Shown here: positions 6,720 to 15,356 of the stretch, piece after piece
Position numbering within the stretch: position 1 is the stretch's first letter
How the letters are laid out: each line of letters begins with the position of its first letter
NCBI GenBank assembly: GCA_958405565.1
Contig: CATYEN010000023.1
Span: 1-36,401 of the forward strand
DNA length: 36,401 nucleotides
Direction of reading: 5' to 3'
From: an uncultured Collinsella sp.
GTDB lineage: Bacteria; Actinomycetota; Coriobacteriia; Coriobacteriales; Coriobacteriaceae
Made by a program: the position numbers and the translations under genes
Notes under the pieces: model-generated
Told to the model about the DNA's origin: nothing
Database searches by the model: none
The model's input: the letters and a program-made list of their open reading frames with translations, nothing else

Positions 6720-8492
6720 ATGGAGCAACTCATCGCCACCATCGAAAAGGGCCAGCCCCTTTTCAACGCGATCGCCCGCAACAAGTACCTCAAGGCGATC
6801 CGCGACGGCTTTATCTCCGTCATCCCCATCATCATCTTCTCGTCCATCTTCTGCCTGGTGGCCTCGGTCCCCAACATCTGGGGTTTCTACTGGCCCGACG
6901 ACATCAACAACGCCCTGTGGAAGTGCTACAACTACTCCATGGGTATCCTGGCCATCGCCTGCGCCGCCACCACGGCCAAGCACTTCGCCGACGCTCAGAA
7001 CCGCGATCTGCCCAAGAACAACCAGATCAACTTCATCTCCTGCATGTGCGCTGCCATCATCGGCTTCCTGCTGCTCTCGAGCGACACGATCTCCACGGAC
7101 GCCGCCAGCGGCTTCAACACCACCTACCTTGGTTCCAAGGGCCTGCTGACCGCCTTCATCGCTGCGTTTGTGACCGGCATCATCTACAAGTTCTTCATTA
7201 AGCGCAACATCACCGTCAAGATGCCCGAGCAGGTTCCACCCAACATCTCGCAGACCTTTAAGGACATCATCCCCTTCTCCGTCTGCATCACCGTCTTTTG
7301 GGTCTTTGACATCGTCTTCCGCTCTGCCTTTGGCTTCTGCTTTGCCCAGGGCGTCATCCAGGTGTTCCAGCCCTTGTTCACCGCTGCCGACGGCTACATC
7401 GGCCTCGCTGTGATCTACGGCGCCATGAGCCTCTTCTGGTTCGTCGGTGTCCACGGCCCCTCGATCGTCGAGCCTGCCATCGCCGCCGCCCTCGTTGCCA
7501 ACATGACCGACAACCTGGCTGCTTACCAGGCCGGCCAGCACGCCTCCGCTGTCCTGACGCAGGGCGCCCAGTACTTCGTCGTCTGCATGGGCGGCACCGG
7601 CGCCACGCTCGTCCTCGTCTTTATGTTCTGCTTCCTGGCCAAGTCCCAGGAGATGCGCGCCGTCGGTAAGGCCTCCATCGTCCCGGTCTGCTTCGCCGTC
7701 AACGAGCCGCTGCTGTTCGCCGCGCCCATCGTGCTCAACCCCGTCTTCTTTGTCCCGTTTGTCTTTGCCCCGATCGCCAACGTCTGGATCCTCAAGGTCT
7801 TTATCGACTTCCTGGGCATGAACGGCTTTATGTACACCCTGCCCTGGACCGTCCCCGGCCCCATCGGTACCATCATGGGCCTGGGCTTCCAGCCGCTCGC
7901 TTTTGTGATGCTCGCCATCATCCTGGTCGTCGACTTCCTTCTGTACTATCCGTTCTTCCGTGCCTATGACGCCCAGAAGTGCGCCGAGGAGGCCGAGATC
8001 TCCCAGGAGGAGCTCGCCGCCAAGAACGCCGAGAAGGCTGCCAAGCTCAACGACGCCTTCCAGGGCAAGGCCGATGCCAAGAGCGTTGCCGACGGCGCTG
8101 CCGCCGAGGCCGTAAAGACCGATGCCGCTCCCGCTGCAGCCCCCGCCGCCGAGGCCACGGCCGCCAGCGACCTCAACGGCAAGCGCGTGCTCGTGCTCTG
8201 CCAGGGTGGCGGCACCTCGGGCCTGCTCGCCAACGCGCTGGCCAAGGCCGCCAAGGAGCGCGGTATCGACCTGGAGACCGCTGCCGACGCCTATGGCAAC
8301 CACGTGGACATGCTCCCCGACTTTGACCTGGTCGTCCTGGCCCCGCAGGCCGCAAGCTACCTGGCCGACCTGCAGAAAGACTGCGAACGCGTGGGCAACA
8401 AGTGCGTCGCCTGCCGTGGCAAGCAGTACATCGAGCTCTCCCAGAACGGCGACAAGTCTCTCGCCTTCGTCTCCGAGCAACTCTCGAAGTAA
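6720..8492 (+). CDS. lacE: PTS lactose-family EIICB permease, module 1
   Basis: A 590-residue fused EIIC-EIIB, the architecture and length of LacE. The N-terminal EIIC (about residues 1-440) is a multi-span membrane channel with GVHGPSIVEPAI near residue 245 and the NEPLLFAAP substrate motif near 330. A long Ala/Glu/Lys-rich linker (about 425-488) leads to the EIIB domain with RVLVLCQGGGTSG; Cys494 is the expected phosphorylation site. AGGAG lies 6 nt before the ATG. Its EIIB is the divergent one of the three: CQGGGTS rather than CAGAGTS, with a different C-terminus. It is followed by lacG-1 across a 66-bp gap with a hairpin. It likely imports and phosphorylates lactose or a related beta-galactoside using phosphate from LacF. 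Confidence 0.9.
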   Translation: MEQLIATIEKGQPLFNAIARNKYLKAIRDGFISVIPIIIFSSIFCLVASVPNIWGFYWPDDINNALWKCYNYSMGILAIACAATTAKHFADAQNRDLPKNNQINFISCMCAAIIGFLLLSSDTISTDAASGFNTTYLGSKGLLTAFIAAFVTGIIYKFFIKRNITVKMPEQVPPNISQTFKDIIPFSVCITVFWVFDIVFRSAFGFCFAQGVIQVFQPLFTAADGYIGLAVIYGAMSLFWFVGVHGPSIVEPAIAAALVANMTDNLAAYQAGQHASAVLTQGAQYFVVCMGGTGATLVLVFMFCFLAKSQEMRAVGKASIVPVCFAVNEPLLFAAPIVLNPVFFVPFVFAPIANVWILKVFIDFLGMNGFMYTLPWTVPGPIGTIMGLGFQPLAFVMLAIILVVDFLLYYPFFRAYDAQKCAEEAEISQEELAAKNAEKAAKLNDAFQGKADAKSVADGAAAEAVKTDAAPAAAPAAEATAASDLNGKRVLVLCQGGGTSGLLANALAKAAKERGIDLETAADAYGNHVDMLPDFDLVVLAPQAASYLADLQKDCERVGNKCVACRGKQYIELSQNGDKSLAFVSEQLSK

Positions 8493-8501
8493 GTAACGCT
8501 C

Positions 8502-8535
8502 AGGGCCAGCCGACCATCCAAGACCGGCTGGCCCT
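8502..8535 (+). other. Intercistronic stem-loop between lacE-1 and lacG-1
   Basis: A perfect 11-bp inverted repeat AGGGCCAGCCG / CGGCTGGCCCT without a proper T-run. It may reduce read-through or stabilise the upstream message. Modules 2 and 3 have hairpins in the same place. Confidence 0.6.
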
Positions 8536-8558
8536 TCGATTTAGACGATTGGATCATC

Positions 8559-9998
8559 ATGTCCGTTAACCCTGCTAGCGTCACCAACCCGCCCGCGCAG
8601 TTTCCCGAGGACTTTGTCTTTGGCGGCGCCACCGCTGCCTACCAGGTAGAGGGCGAGACCCGTACTCACGGTAAGGGCAAGGTTGCCTGGGACGACTTCC
8701 TGGAGGCCCAGGGGCGCTTCTCCCCCGATCCCGCTTCCGACTTCTACAACCAGTACCCTGTCGATCTGGAGCTGTGCGAGGAGTTCGGTATCAACGGCAT
8801 TCGCCTCTCCATCGCCTGGAGCCGCATCTTCCCCAACGGTACCGGCGAAATCAACCCCGAAGGTGTGCAGTTCTATCACGATCTCTTCGCCGAGTGCCAC
8901 AAGCACCACGTTGAGCCGTTTGTCACGCTGCATCATTTCGATACGCCGCTGCCCCTCTTTGAGAAGGGCGATTTCCTCAACCGCGAGACCATCGATGCCT
9001 TTGTGGACTTTGCCACCTTCTGCTTTAAGGAGTACGCCGACCAGGTAACCTACTGGTTCACCTTTAACGAGATTTGGGCCGATGCCTCCAACACCTACAT
9101 CGAGGGCACCTTCCCCGGTGGCGTCAAGGCGCATCTGGCCGAGGCTTTCCAGTGCGAGCACAACATGATGCTTGCCCACGCCAAGGCCGTGCTGGCCTTC
9201 CACAATGGCGGTTTTAAGGGCAAAATCGGCGTCATCCAGTCGTTGGAGTTTAAGTACCCGCTCAACGAGAACGACCCCGCCGACATCAAAGCCGCCAACA
9301 ATGAGCACGTGTTGCAAAACCAGTTTTTGCTCGACGCCACCTTCCGCGGCGACTACGCGCCCGACACCCTCGAGTGCGCCAACCGCCTGGCTGCCGTCTC
9401 GGGCGGCACCATCGAGATCCTGGACGAGGACCTCGAGATTATGCGCGAGGCCGCGCTCTACAACGACTACCTGGGCGTTAACAACTACCAGTGCCGCTTC
9501 CTCAAGGCTTACGACGGCGAGAACGACCTGCACCACAACGGTACGGGCGAGAAGGGCACCGGCCGTTGGCGCGTCAAGGGTATTGGCGAGCATGTGAACA
9601 AGCCTGGCATCCCCACCACCGACTGGGACTGGATCATCTATCCCGAGGGTCTGTTCGATCTGCTCGTCTACATTAAGCAGCGCTACCCCAACTACAAGCA
9701 GATCTTCATTACCGAGAACGGCATGGGCTACAAGGACCCCTACAAGGACGGCTTTGTGGACGACCAGCCGCGCATCGACTACATCGAGCAGCACCTGCGC
9801 TGGCTGCTCAAGGCCATGGAGGTCGGCGTCAACGTGGGCGGCTACTTCCTGTGGAGCCTGCAGGACCAGTTCTCCTGGACCAACGGATACAACAAGCGCT
9901 ATGGCTTCTTCTACGTTGACTTTGAAACCCAGAAGCGCACGCCCAAGGCAAGCGCCTACTGGTATAAGCACGTGGCGCAGACCCGTCGTCTGGACTAG
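8559..9998 (+). CDS. lacG: GH1 6-phospho-beta-galactosidase, module 1
   Basis: 479 residues, glycoside hydrolase family 1. It hydrolyses phosphorylated beta-galactosides in the cytoplasm after PTS import. The acid/base Glu171 lies in TFNEIW and the nucleophile Glu386 in FITENG. The phosphate/sugar-recognition segment QFSWTNGYNKRYG keeps Ser439, Trp440, Lys446 and Tyr448, matching Ser428-Trp429-Lys435-Tyr437 of characterised LacG. The Trp favours galacto- over gluco-configured 6-phosphates (6-phospho-beta-glucosidases usually lack it). It is translationally downstream of lacE-1 and ends 46 bp before a strong terminator. The exact aglycone is unknown; it may not be lactose. Confidence 0.9.
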   Translation: MSVNPASVTNPPAQFPEDFVFGGATAAYQVEGETRTHGKGKVAWDDFLEAQGRFSPDPASDFYNQYPVDLELCEEFGINGIRLSIAWSRIFPNGTGEINPEGVQFYHDLFAECHKHHVEPFVTLHHFDTPLPLFEKGDFLNRETIDAFVDFATFCFKEYADQVTYWFTFNEIWADASNTYIEGTFPGGVKAHLAEAFQCEHNMMLAHAKAVLAFHNGGFKGKIGVIQSLEFKYPLNENDPADIKAANNEHVLQNQFLLDATFRGDYAPDTLECANRLAAVSGGTIEILDEDLEIMREAALYNDYLGVNNYQCRFLKAYDGENDLHHNGTGEKGTGRWRVKGIGEHVNKPGIPTTDWDWIIYPEGLFDLLVYIKQRYPNYKQIFITENGMGYKDPYKDGFVDDQPRIDYIEQHLRWLLKAMEVGVNVGGYFLWSLQDQFSWTNGYNKRYGFFYVDFETQKRTPKASAYWYKHVAQTRRLD

Positions 9999-10043
9999 CG
10001 GCTGGCGGGGCTGCCCGCCCACACAACCTGTCCCCATTTCTCA

Positions 10044-10095
10044 GCCGGGGGCGGCACGTCACACAGCGCGCCGCCCCCGGCCTTTTGTTTTTGTT
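10044..10095 (+). terminator. Terminator of module 1 (lacE-1/lacG-1)
   Basis: A perfect 12-bp GC stem GCCGGGGGCGGC / GCCGCCCCCGGC is followed by CTTTTGTTTTTG. Confidence 0.9.
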
Positions 10096-10108
10096 CGACC
10101 TGGGGGCC

Positions 10109-10173
10109 GTTTGTCTCGATCTGTAACATCTAGCCGAGTTTTTCGGTCCTAACTGTTACAGATTGAGATGAAC
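10109..10173. repeat. Palindromic repeat copy 1 (39-bp core)
   Basis: The core TGTAACA-25 nt-TGTTACA occupies 10122-10160. The 20-nt outer arms pair at 17 positions, and the three mismatches are all G-T. The last 55 bp (10119-10173) are identical to 15128-15182 in copy 3. See the finding on this family. Confidence 0.85.
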
Positions 10174-10192
10174 AGGATTGCTCTTTCCGAAG

Positions 10193-10254
10193 AATCTAAA
10201 TCTGTAACACGTAGCCCGCTTTTGACCGTCTACCTGTTACAGACCGAGACAAAC
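10193..10254. repeat. Palindromic repeat copy 2 (39-bp core)
   Basis: The core TGTAACA (10203-10209) to TGTTACA (10235-10241) is again exactly 39 bp, with a different 25-nt interior (CGTAGCCCGC...). The outer arms match less well than in copy 1. Confidence 0.8.
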
Positions 10255-10264
10255 GGAGTAGGAC

Positions 10265-11293
10265 CTAACCCCGTATGTCCCTAACAGTCGAGCGTTCGAC
10301 CAACGTACTCGGCACATGAATCGCCTCGATAGACGAGTTCTCTCCAATCGCCGCCTCAAACGCAAGCTTACCGACACCGCGCAAATCAAATCGCAGCGTC
10401 GTCAGCCGATTGTGAGGAACAAGTCCCTCGAGTGCGTCGTCGATACCAACCACGCTCACGTCGTCGGGCACGGACAGGCCCGCGTTCTCGAGCGCGGCGA
10501 TAACGCCCAGCGCCATCTGGTCATTTGCCGCAAGCACGGCAGTCGGCGCCTGCGACCCGCCGGCAAGCACCTCGGCCGCAATCCGCTCGCCCATGGCGTA
10601 CCCACTGTCCGCACTCCAATCGCCACGCAGCATCGGAGCGGCATCGACATGAGCACGACCCAGCGTATCGCGCCAACCGGCCTCACGAAAACGCGAGGAA
10701 ATCGAGCTTTCCGGACCCGCCACAAACCGCATATTCGAGTGACCATGTTCCAGCAGATAATTGGTCAACAGCTCGCACGAACCATACTGGTCGGAGTCGA
10801 TCGTCGTGCAGCGCGGATGCGCATACATGGACAGGATGACCGTTCGCACTCCCGGCTGGGGAACAAACTCCTCAAAATCGGGAGCCATGCGGTTCATGTT
10901 GAGAATCATGCCGTCGACGGGTCGCTCGACCATGCGGCGCGAGGCATCGGTAAGTGCATAGGGCTTGTCGCCGCCCATCTCGATCATAGTGACGGCAAAA
11001 TCGTGCTCGCGCGCCGCTTGCATGATACCCTCAAGCGTCGCCAGGTTACCGACACGTGTGATGTTGTACATGCACAGGCCAATAGAACGATACGACCCGC
11101 CGCGCAACGCCGCTCCAGCAAAATTGGGACGAAAGCCCAGCTCTTCCATGGCGGCCAGCACACGCTTGCGCGTCTTTTCCGTCACGTTGGGCATACCGTT
11201 GACCACGCGAGACACAGTCTGGCGGCTCACGCCAGCGAGCGCCGCAACCTCTGCCGCGCTCGCCGAACGACCATTCCTTGTCTGCTGAGCCAT
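10265..11293 (-). CDS. LacI-family transcriptional repressor of module 2
   Basis: A LacI/GalR-family regulator of 342 residues from the ATG at 11293. The helix-turn-helix reads AAEVAALAGVSRQTVSRVV, the hinge lies near FRPNFAGAALRGG, and the effector domain runs from about residue 65. The operator-specificity pair after GVS is Arg-Gln. The start is uncertain. The ATG at 11293 has GGAAGG too close; a GTG at 11302 with AGCAGG at better spacing, or the ATG at 11350, are alternatives. It is divergent from lacG-2. Operators with ACGTGCTCAT half-sites lie on both sides of the shared region, so self-repression and repression of lacG-2/lacE-2 are likely. Confidence 0.88.
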   Translation of the reverse strand: MAQQTRNGRSASAAEVAALAGVSRQTVSRVVNGMPNVTEKTRKRVLAAMEELGFRPNFAGAALRGGSYRSIGLCMYNITRVGNLATLEGIMQAAREHDFAVTMIEMGGDKPYALTDASRRMVERPVDGMILNMNRMAPDFEEFVPQPGVRTVILSMYAHPRCTTIDSDQYGSCELLTNYLLEHGHSNMRFVAGPESSISSRFREAGWRDTLGRAHVDAAPMLRGDWSADSGYAMGERIAAEVLAGGSQAPTAVLAANDQMALGVIAALENAGLSVPDDVSVVGIDDALEGLVPHNRLTTLRFDLRGVGKLAFEAAIGENSSIEAIHVPSTLVERSTVRDIRG

Positions 11294-11353
11294 GCCTTCC
11301 ACGCTAACCTGCTTCCCAACTATTCCCCGCGCCCATGGCGCATCGTACATACA

Positions 11354-11369
11354 TTGATAACGTGCTCAT
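11354..11369. promoter_or_regulatory. Putative LacI-2 operator O2a (autoregulatory)
   Basis: TTGATAACGTGCTCAT matches the O2b operator at 13 of 16 positions and sits just upstream of the lacI-2 gene. Confidence 0.55.
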
Positions 11370-11415
11370 GATACCCGAGCCACATACCACAACATGAAAA
11401 CTTCTGTCAATCAAA

Positions 11416-11447
11416 ACCGCTTACCGAACAAATACAACCGTTCGCGG
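11416..11447 (+). promoter_or_regulatory. Tandem 11-mer pair, 21-bp spacing (module 2)
   Basis: ACCGCTTACCG (11416) and ACCGTTCGCGG (11437) start 21 bp apart. The second copy ends directly before CTGTTT (11448), which with TATACA about 16 bp further on could be a -35/-10 pair toward lacG-2. That placement would suit an activator contacting RNA polymerase (inference). Confidence 0.45.
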
Positions 11448-11485
11448 CTGTTTGAAGTTGTTTTGTTTCTATACATCCCAGCCGG

Positions 11486-11523
11486 ATGTTAACGTGCTCA
11501 TTGTCAAATGTTCACGTGCTCAT
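11486..11523. promoter_or_regulatory. Putative LacI-2 operators O2b and O2c before lacG-2
   Basis: ATGTTAACGTGCTCAT (11486-11501) and ATGTTCACGTGCTCAT (11508-11523) are 16-bp sites with one difference, in the same orientation and 22 bp apart. They lie downstream of the possible -10 element, suitable for roadblock repression. Confidence 0.68.
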
Positions 11524-11637
11524 TTTGGTTCTAATCATTTTAAGATAGTGTTTATCGGGCTTTTTCACCGCTGAACGCTAACCAGGGAGCCTCCTGAGCG
11601 CAAACGCACAATATCGAACAGCGAGACGAGAGGGTGT

Positions 11638-13086
11638 ATGCATATGTCTTTGCTAAACCGCGTGCAGCAGCTGCCGAAGGGCTTTGTTTGGGGCGCCGCA
11701 ACCGCCGCGTACCAAACGGAAGGTTCCACGAAGGTGGCAGGCAAGGGTAAGACCATGTGGGACGATTACCTTGTCGCCCAGGGTCGCTTTTTGCCCGACC
11801 CGGCCAGTGATTTCTACAACCGCTACGAGGAGGATATCCGCCTTTCTGCCGAGCATGGACTCAACGCCATCCGTGTGTCCATCGCCTGGACCCGCATCTT
11901 CCCCAACGGCGACGATGCCGAGCCCCTCGCCGAGGGCGTTAAGCACTACCACGAGCTGTTCGCCTGCTGCAAAAAGTATGGCGTCGAGCCCTATGTGTCC
12001 CTGCATCACTTTGACTCCCCCGCCGCCCTGTTCAACCAGGGCGACTGGCTCAACCGCAAGACCGTCGACGCCTATGTGCGCTATGCCGAGTTCTGCTTCC
12101 GCGAGTTCCGCGAGGTCAAGAATTGGTTCACCATCAACGAGCTCATCAGCCTCTCGCACTCCCAATACATCCAAGGCAACTTCCCGCCCAACCATCACTT
12201 TGATGTGACGAGCGGCATCCAGAGCCAGCACAACGAGCTCGTTGCCCACGCCCGCGCCGTCAACCTGTATAAGGATCTTGACGAGACCGAGCACCTGGGC
12301 GGACGCATTGGCATGGTCAACGTCCTGACGCCGGCATATCCTGCCACCGACTCGCCCGCCGACCAGCACGCCGCCGACCTGTACAACGCCTTCTACACCG
12401 ACTTCATCATGGACGGCGCCTTCCTGGGTCACTACTCCGCGCGCACCCTCTCACTCATCAACGAGATTCTGCGTGCCAACAACGCCACACTTACGGTTGA
12501 GGACAGCGACATGGAGGAGCTCGCCAAGGCGGCGCCCCGCAACGATATGTTCGGCCTCAACTACTATCAGTCGGCGTTTATCGCCGCCTACGATGGCGAG
12601 TCCACCAACAGCTTTAACGGCACCGGAGACAAGGGCACCTCGTGCTTTAAGTTTAAGGGCGTCGGGCAGCAGGTCGATATGCCGGGTATCCCCACCACCG
12701 ACTGGGATTGGCTCATCTACCCGCAAGGCCTCTACGACACGCTCAAGCACATCAGCGCCACCTATCCCAACCTCCCCGTCATCTATATCACCGAAAACGG
12801 CCTGGGCCACAAGGACCCCGAGCCCGACGCAAACGGCATCGTCGCCGATCCCGAGCGCATCGACTTTGTCGACCAGCACATGGAGAAGGTGCTCCAGGCG
12901 CGCGCCGAGGGCGTCGACGTCCAGGGCTACTTTATCTGGAGCCTGCAGGACCAGTTCTCGTGGGCCAATGGCTATAACAAGCGCTACGGCCTGTTCTACA
13001 TCGACTTCGACACGCAAAAACGCTACATCAAGCAGTCGGCACTCTGGTATAAGGAGCTCGCCGACACCATGGCGGACGCGCAGTAG
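11638..13086 (+). CDS. lacG: GH1 6-phospho-beta-galactosidase, module 2
   Basis: 482 residues, GH1. Catalytic Glu168 lies in TINELI and Glu386 in YITENG. The recognition segment QFSWANGYNKRYG gives Ser441, Trp442, Lys448 and Tyr450, the LacG-type phosphate/galactose set. It is the most divergent of the three enzymes: for example KNWFTINELISLSHSQYIQGN and an HKDPEPDANGIVADP loop after ENG. This suggests a different beta-galactoside or aglycone. Two in-frame ATGs (11638 and 11644) follow GAGAGGG; the second has the better spacing. Unlike modules 1 and 3, it precedes its permease, lacE-2. Confidence 0.88.
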   Translation: MHMSLLNRVQQLPKGFVWGAATAAYQTEGSTKVAGKGKTMWDDYLVAQGRFLPDPASDFYNRYEEDIRLSAEHGLNAIRVSIAWTRIFPNGDDAEPLAEGVKHYHELFACCKKYGVEPYVSLHHFDSPAALFNQGDWLNRKTVDAYVRYAEFCFREFREVKNWFTINELISLSHSQYIQGNFPPNHHFDVTSGIQSQHNELVAHARAVNLYKDLDETEHLGGRIGMVNVLTPAYPATDSPADQHAADLYNAFYTDFIMDGAFLGHYSARTLSLINEILRANNATLTVEDSDMEELAKAAPRNDMFGLNYYQSAFIAAYDGESTNSFNGTGDKGTSCFKFKGVGQQVDMPGIPTTDWDWLIYPQGLYDTLKHISATYPNLPVIYITENGLGHKDPEPDANGIVADPERIDFVDQHMEKVLQARAEGVDVQGYFIWSLQDQFSWANGYNKRYGLFYIDFDTQKRYIKQSALWYKELADTMADAQ

Positions 13087-13112
13087 CGCATCGCCTCGCT
13101 TTCTCCCGAGAA

Positions 13113-13149
13113 GGGAGCGGCCCTATGCGATACAAACCCAGCCGCTCCC
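13113..13149 (+). other. Intercistronic stem-loop between lacG-2 and lacE-2
   Basis: GGGAGCGGC pairs perfectly with GCCGCTCCC across a 19-nt loop, with a C/T-rich tail rather than a T-run. It occupies the same between-genes position as the hairpins in modules 1 and 3. Confidence 0.5.
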
Positions 13150-13262
13150 CTCTCTCCCCCTGGGACCGACCCCGCCTGCACCCGGGCTTTTAGCAAGCGG
13201 GAGACCATATAGGTTTTCAACGTCCATGCCATTAAGATTTCATGCAAAGAGGAGCGTGAACT

Positions 13263-15023
13263 ATGGAATCGATCGTTAAGTTCTTGGAGAAAGGTCAGCC
13301 GTACTTCGACAAGGTCTCTAAGAACATCTACCTTCAGGCCATTAAAGACGGCTTTTTGGCAGCAATGCCCATCATCCTGTCTTCTTCTGTCTTCCTGCTT
13401 ATTTCAACCCTGCCGGGCGTTGTCGCCACGGTCGGCGGCTTTACGCTGCCCGACTGGTGGAACGTCGACGTCGTGAACTTCTGCAACAAGGTTTACAACT
13501 TCACGATGGGCGTCGTGGGCATCATAGTCGCCGGCACCACCGCAAGCGCGCTGACCGGCTCCAAGAACCGCCGCATGCCTGCCGGCAAGGCCATCAACGC
13601 CACGAGCACCATGGTCGCCGCCATGTGCGCTATGCTCATCTTGGCCGTTACCCAGACGAGTGCCAAGATCGACGGCGCCGATGTCTCGGTGTTCTTTACC
13701 GACAACATGGGCACCAAGGGCCTGCTGAGCTCCTTTGTCGCCGCATTTGCCACGGTCAACATCTATGCCTTCTGCATTAAGCGAGACATCACCATCAAGC
13801 TGCCCAAAGAAGTCCCCGGCGCCATCGCCCAGAACTTCCGCGACATCTTCGCCTTCAGCTTCTCCATCCTGTTTGTCGCCGTCATCGACATTATCTGCCG
13901 CACCTGCTTGGCCGTCCCGTTTGCCAACGTCATCTCCACGCTGGTGAGCCCGCTGTTCGCCGCTGCCGATTCCTACGCCGGCCTCGCCCTCATCTGGTTC
14001 ATGATCCCGCTGTTCTGGTTCATGGGCATCCACGGCCCCTCGGTCGTTAAGCCTGCCCTCAACGCCGCGCTGTTTGGCAACATCACTACCAACCTCGCCA
14101 CGCTGCAGGCCGGCGGTCACCCCGCCCTCGCCCTGACCGAGAACTTCGGTAACTACATCGGCGAACTCGGCGGCACCGGCGCCACGTTCATTGTCCCGAT
14201 CATCTTCCTGCTCTTTATGCGCTCCAAGCAGCTCAAGGCCGTCGGCAAAGCCTCTGTCGTACCCGTGATGTTCGCCGTCAACGAGCCGCTGCTGTTCGCC
14301 GCGCCCATCATCCTCAACCCGTACTTCCTGATCCCGTTCCTGTTTGCCCCCGTGGCCAACGTCCTCATTGGTAAGTTCTTCATCGACTTTTTGGGCATGA
14401 ACGGCTTTATCTATGCCATGCCGTGGGCACTCCCCGGACCGATCGGCACCTTCATCGACACCAACTTCCAGCCGATCTCTCTGGTCCTGGTTGTCGTCCT
14501 GCTGGTCGTTGACTTCTTGATCTACTACCCGTTCTGCAAGGCCTACGACAACGTCCTGTGCAAGCAGGAGGCCGAGACCCTGGCCGAAGAAGAGGCCGAG
14601 GAGACCAAGGCCGTCAAGACCGCTGCCGCCCCCGCCGTTGAGGCTCCCGTTGTCGAGACCGCTTCTGCCACTGAGGCCTCCGCAGCTCCGTCCGCCCTTA
14701 AGGGCAAGGACCTGAGGGTTCTGGTTCTGTGCGCTGGCGCCGGCACCTCTGCACTGCTCGCCAACGCGCTTAAGGAAGGCGCCGACGAGCTGGGCATCGA
14801 CATTACCGCCAACGCCGGTGCCTACGGCAGCCACTACGCCATCATGGACCAGTACAACGTCATCGTCCTGGCTCCGCAGGTTCGCACCTATTACAACGAG
14901 ATGAAGGCCGACACCGACCGCCTGGGCATCACGCTGCTGTCGCCCAAGGGCAAACAGTACATCGACCTCACTAAGGATCCCAAGGGTGCCGTCAACTGGA
15001 TCGAGGAAAACCTCGAGGCATAA
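13263..15023 (+). CDS. lacE: PTS lactose-family EIICB permease, module 2
   Basis: 586 residues, EIIC fused to EIIB as in LacE. EIIC motifs include GIHGPSVVKPAL near residue 257 and NEPLLFAAP near 341. An Ala/Glu/Val-rich linker (about 440-483) precedes LRVLVLCAGAGTSALLANAL, where Cys490 is the expected phosphorylated residue. AGAGGAG lies 8 nt before the ATG. It is the second gene of module 2, after lacG-2 and a hairpin, and ends at a strong terminator. Its EIIB closely resembles that of lacE-3 and is well separated from lacE-1. The substrate is presumably a beta-galactoside matched to lacG-2. Confidence 0.9.
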   Translation: MESIVKFLEKGQPYFDKVSKNIYLQAIKDGFLAAMPIILSSSVFLLISTLPGVVATVGGFTLPDWWNVDVVNFCNKVYNFTMGVVGIIVAGTTASALTGSKNRRMPAGKAINATSTMVAAMCAMLILAVTQTSAKIDGADVSVFFTDNMGTKGLLSSFVAAFATVNIYAFCIKRDITIKLPKEVPGAIAQNFRDIFAFSFSILFVAVIDIICRTCLAVPFANVISTLVSPLFAAADSYAGLALIWFMIPLFWFMGIHGPSVVKPALNAALFGNITTNLATLQAGGHPALALTENFGNYIGELGGTGATFIVPIIFLLFMRSKQLKAVGKASVVPVMFAVNEPLLFAAPIILNPYFLIPFLFAPVANVLIGKFFIDFLGMNGFIYAMPWALPGPIGTFIDTNFQPISLVLVVVLLVVDFLIYYPFCKAYDNVLCKQEAETLAEEEAEETKAVKTAAAPAVEAPVVETASATEASAAPSALKGKDLRVLVLCAGAGTSALLANALKEGADELGIDITANAGAYGSHYAIMDQYNVIVLAPQVRTYYNEMKADTDRLGITLLSPKGKQYIDLTKDPKGAVNWIEENLEA

Positions 15024-15055
15024 GACGCTGACGCCACCTGCCGCTCGCAGAAAAT

Positions 15056-15097
15056 AATGGCCCGTGCATCAATGTGTGATGCGCGGGCCATTTTGTT
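15056..15097 (+). terminator. Terminator of module 2
   Basis: AATGGCCCG-T-GCATCA pairs with TGATGC-G-CGGGCCATT across an ATGTG loop, followed by TTGTTT. Confidence 0.88.
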
Positions 15098-15117
15098 TAG
15101 ACCGCACCCGTCCTCCT

Positions 15118-15182
15118 GTTCATCTCAATCTGTAACATCTAGCCGAGTTTTTCGGTCCTAACTGTTACAGATTGAGATGAAC
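15118..15182. repeat. Palindromic repeat copy 3 (perfect 20-bp arms)
   Basis: The 20-nt arms GTTCATCTCAATCTGTAACA and their exact complement flank the 25-nt interior that is also found in copy 1. The core is 15131-15169. Confidence 0.88.
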
Positions 15183-15202
15183 GCACAGGCCAATCCTCTC
15201 AA

Positions 15203-15257
15203 TCTCGATCTGTAACATCTAGCGGGCTATTTCGCCTCCACCTGTTACAGATCGAGA
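15203..15257. repeat. Palindromic repeat copy 4
   Basis: Perfect 15-bp arms TCTCGATCTGTAACA / TGTTACAGATCGAGA. The 39-bp core is 15211-15249, with a distinct interior (TCTAGCGGGC...). Confidence 0.85.
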
Positions 15258-15282
15258 CAAATGGAATAGGCGGGGCCGAATT

Positions 15283-15343
15283 GTCTAAATCTGTAACACT
15301 AAAACCGGTTTTGAGCGTCTGGTTGTTACAGATTGAGATGAAC
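15283..15343. repeat. Palindromic repeat copy 5
   Basis: The core TGTAACA (15292) to TGTTACA (ending 15330) is 39 bp. The interior is unusual and contains the palindrome AAAACCGGTTTT. The left arm is degenerate (TCTAAATC), as in copy 2. Confidence 0.8.
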
Positions 15344-15356
15344 GAGCCGAGCACGT

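Noticed and set aside
6651..8480. A 609-codon minus-strand open frame opposite lacE-1
   Set aside because: Same antisense effect; composition is non-protein-like and lacE-1 on the plus strand has clear motifs and a ribosome site.
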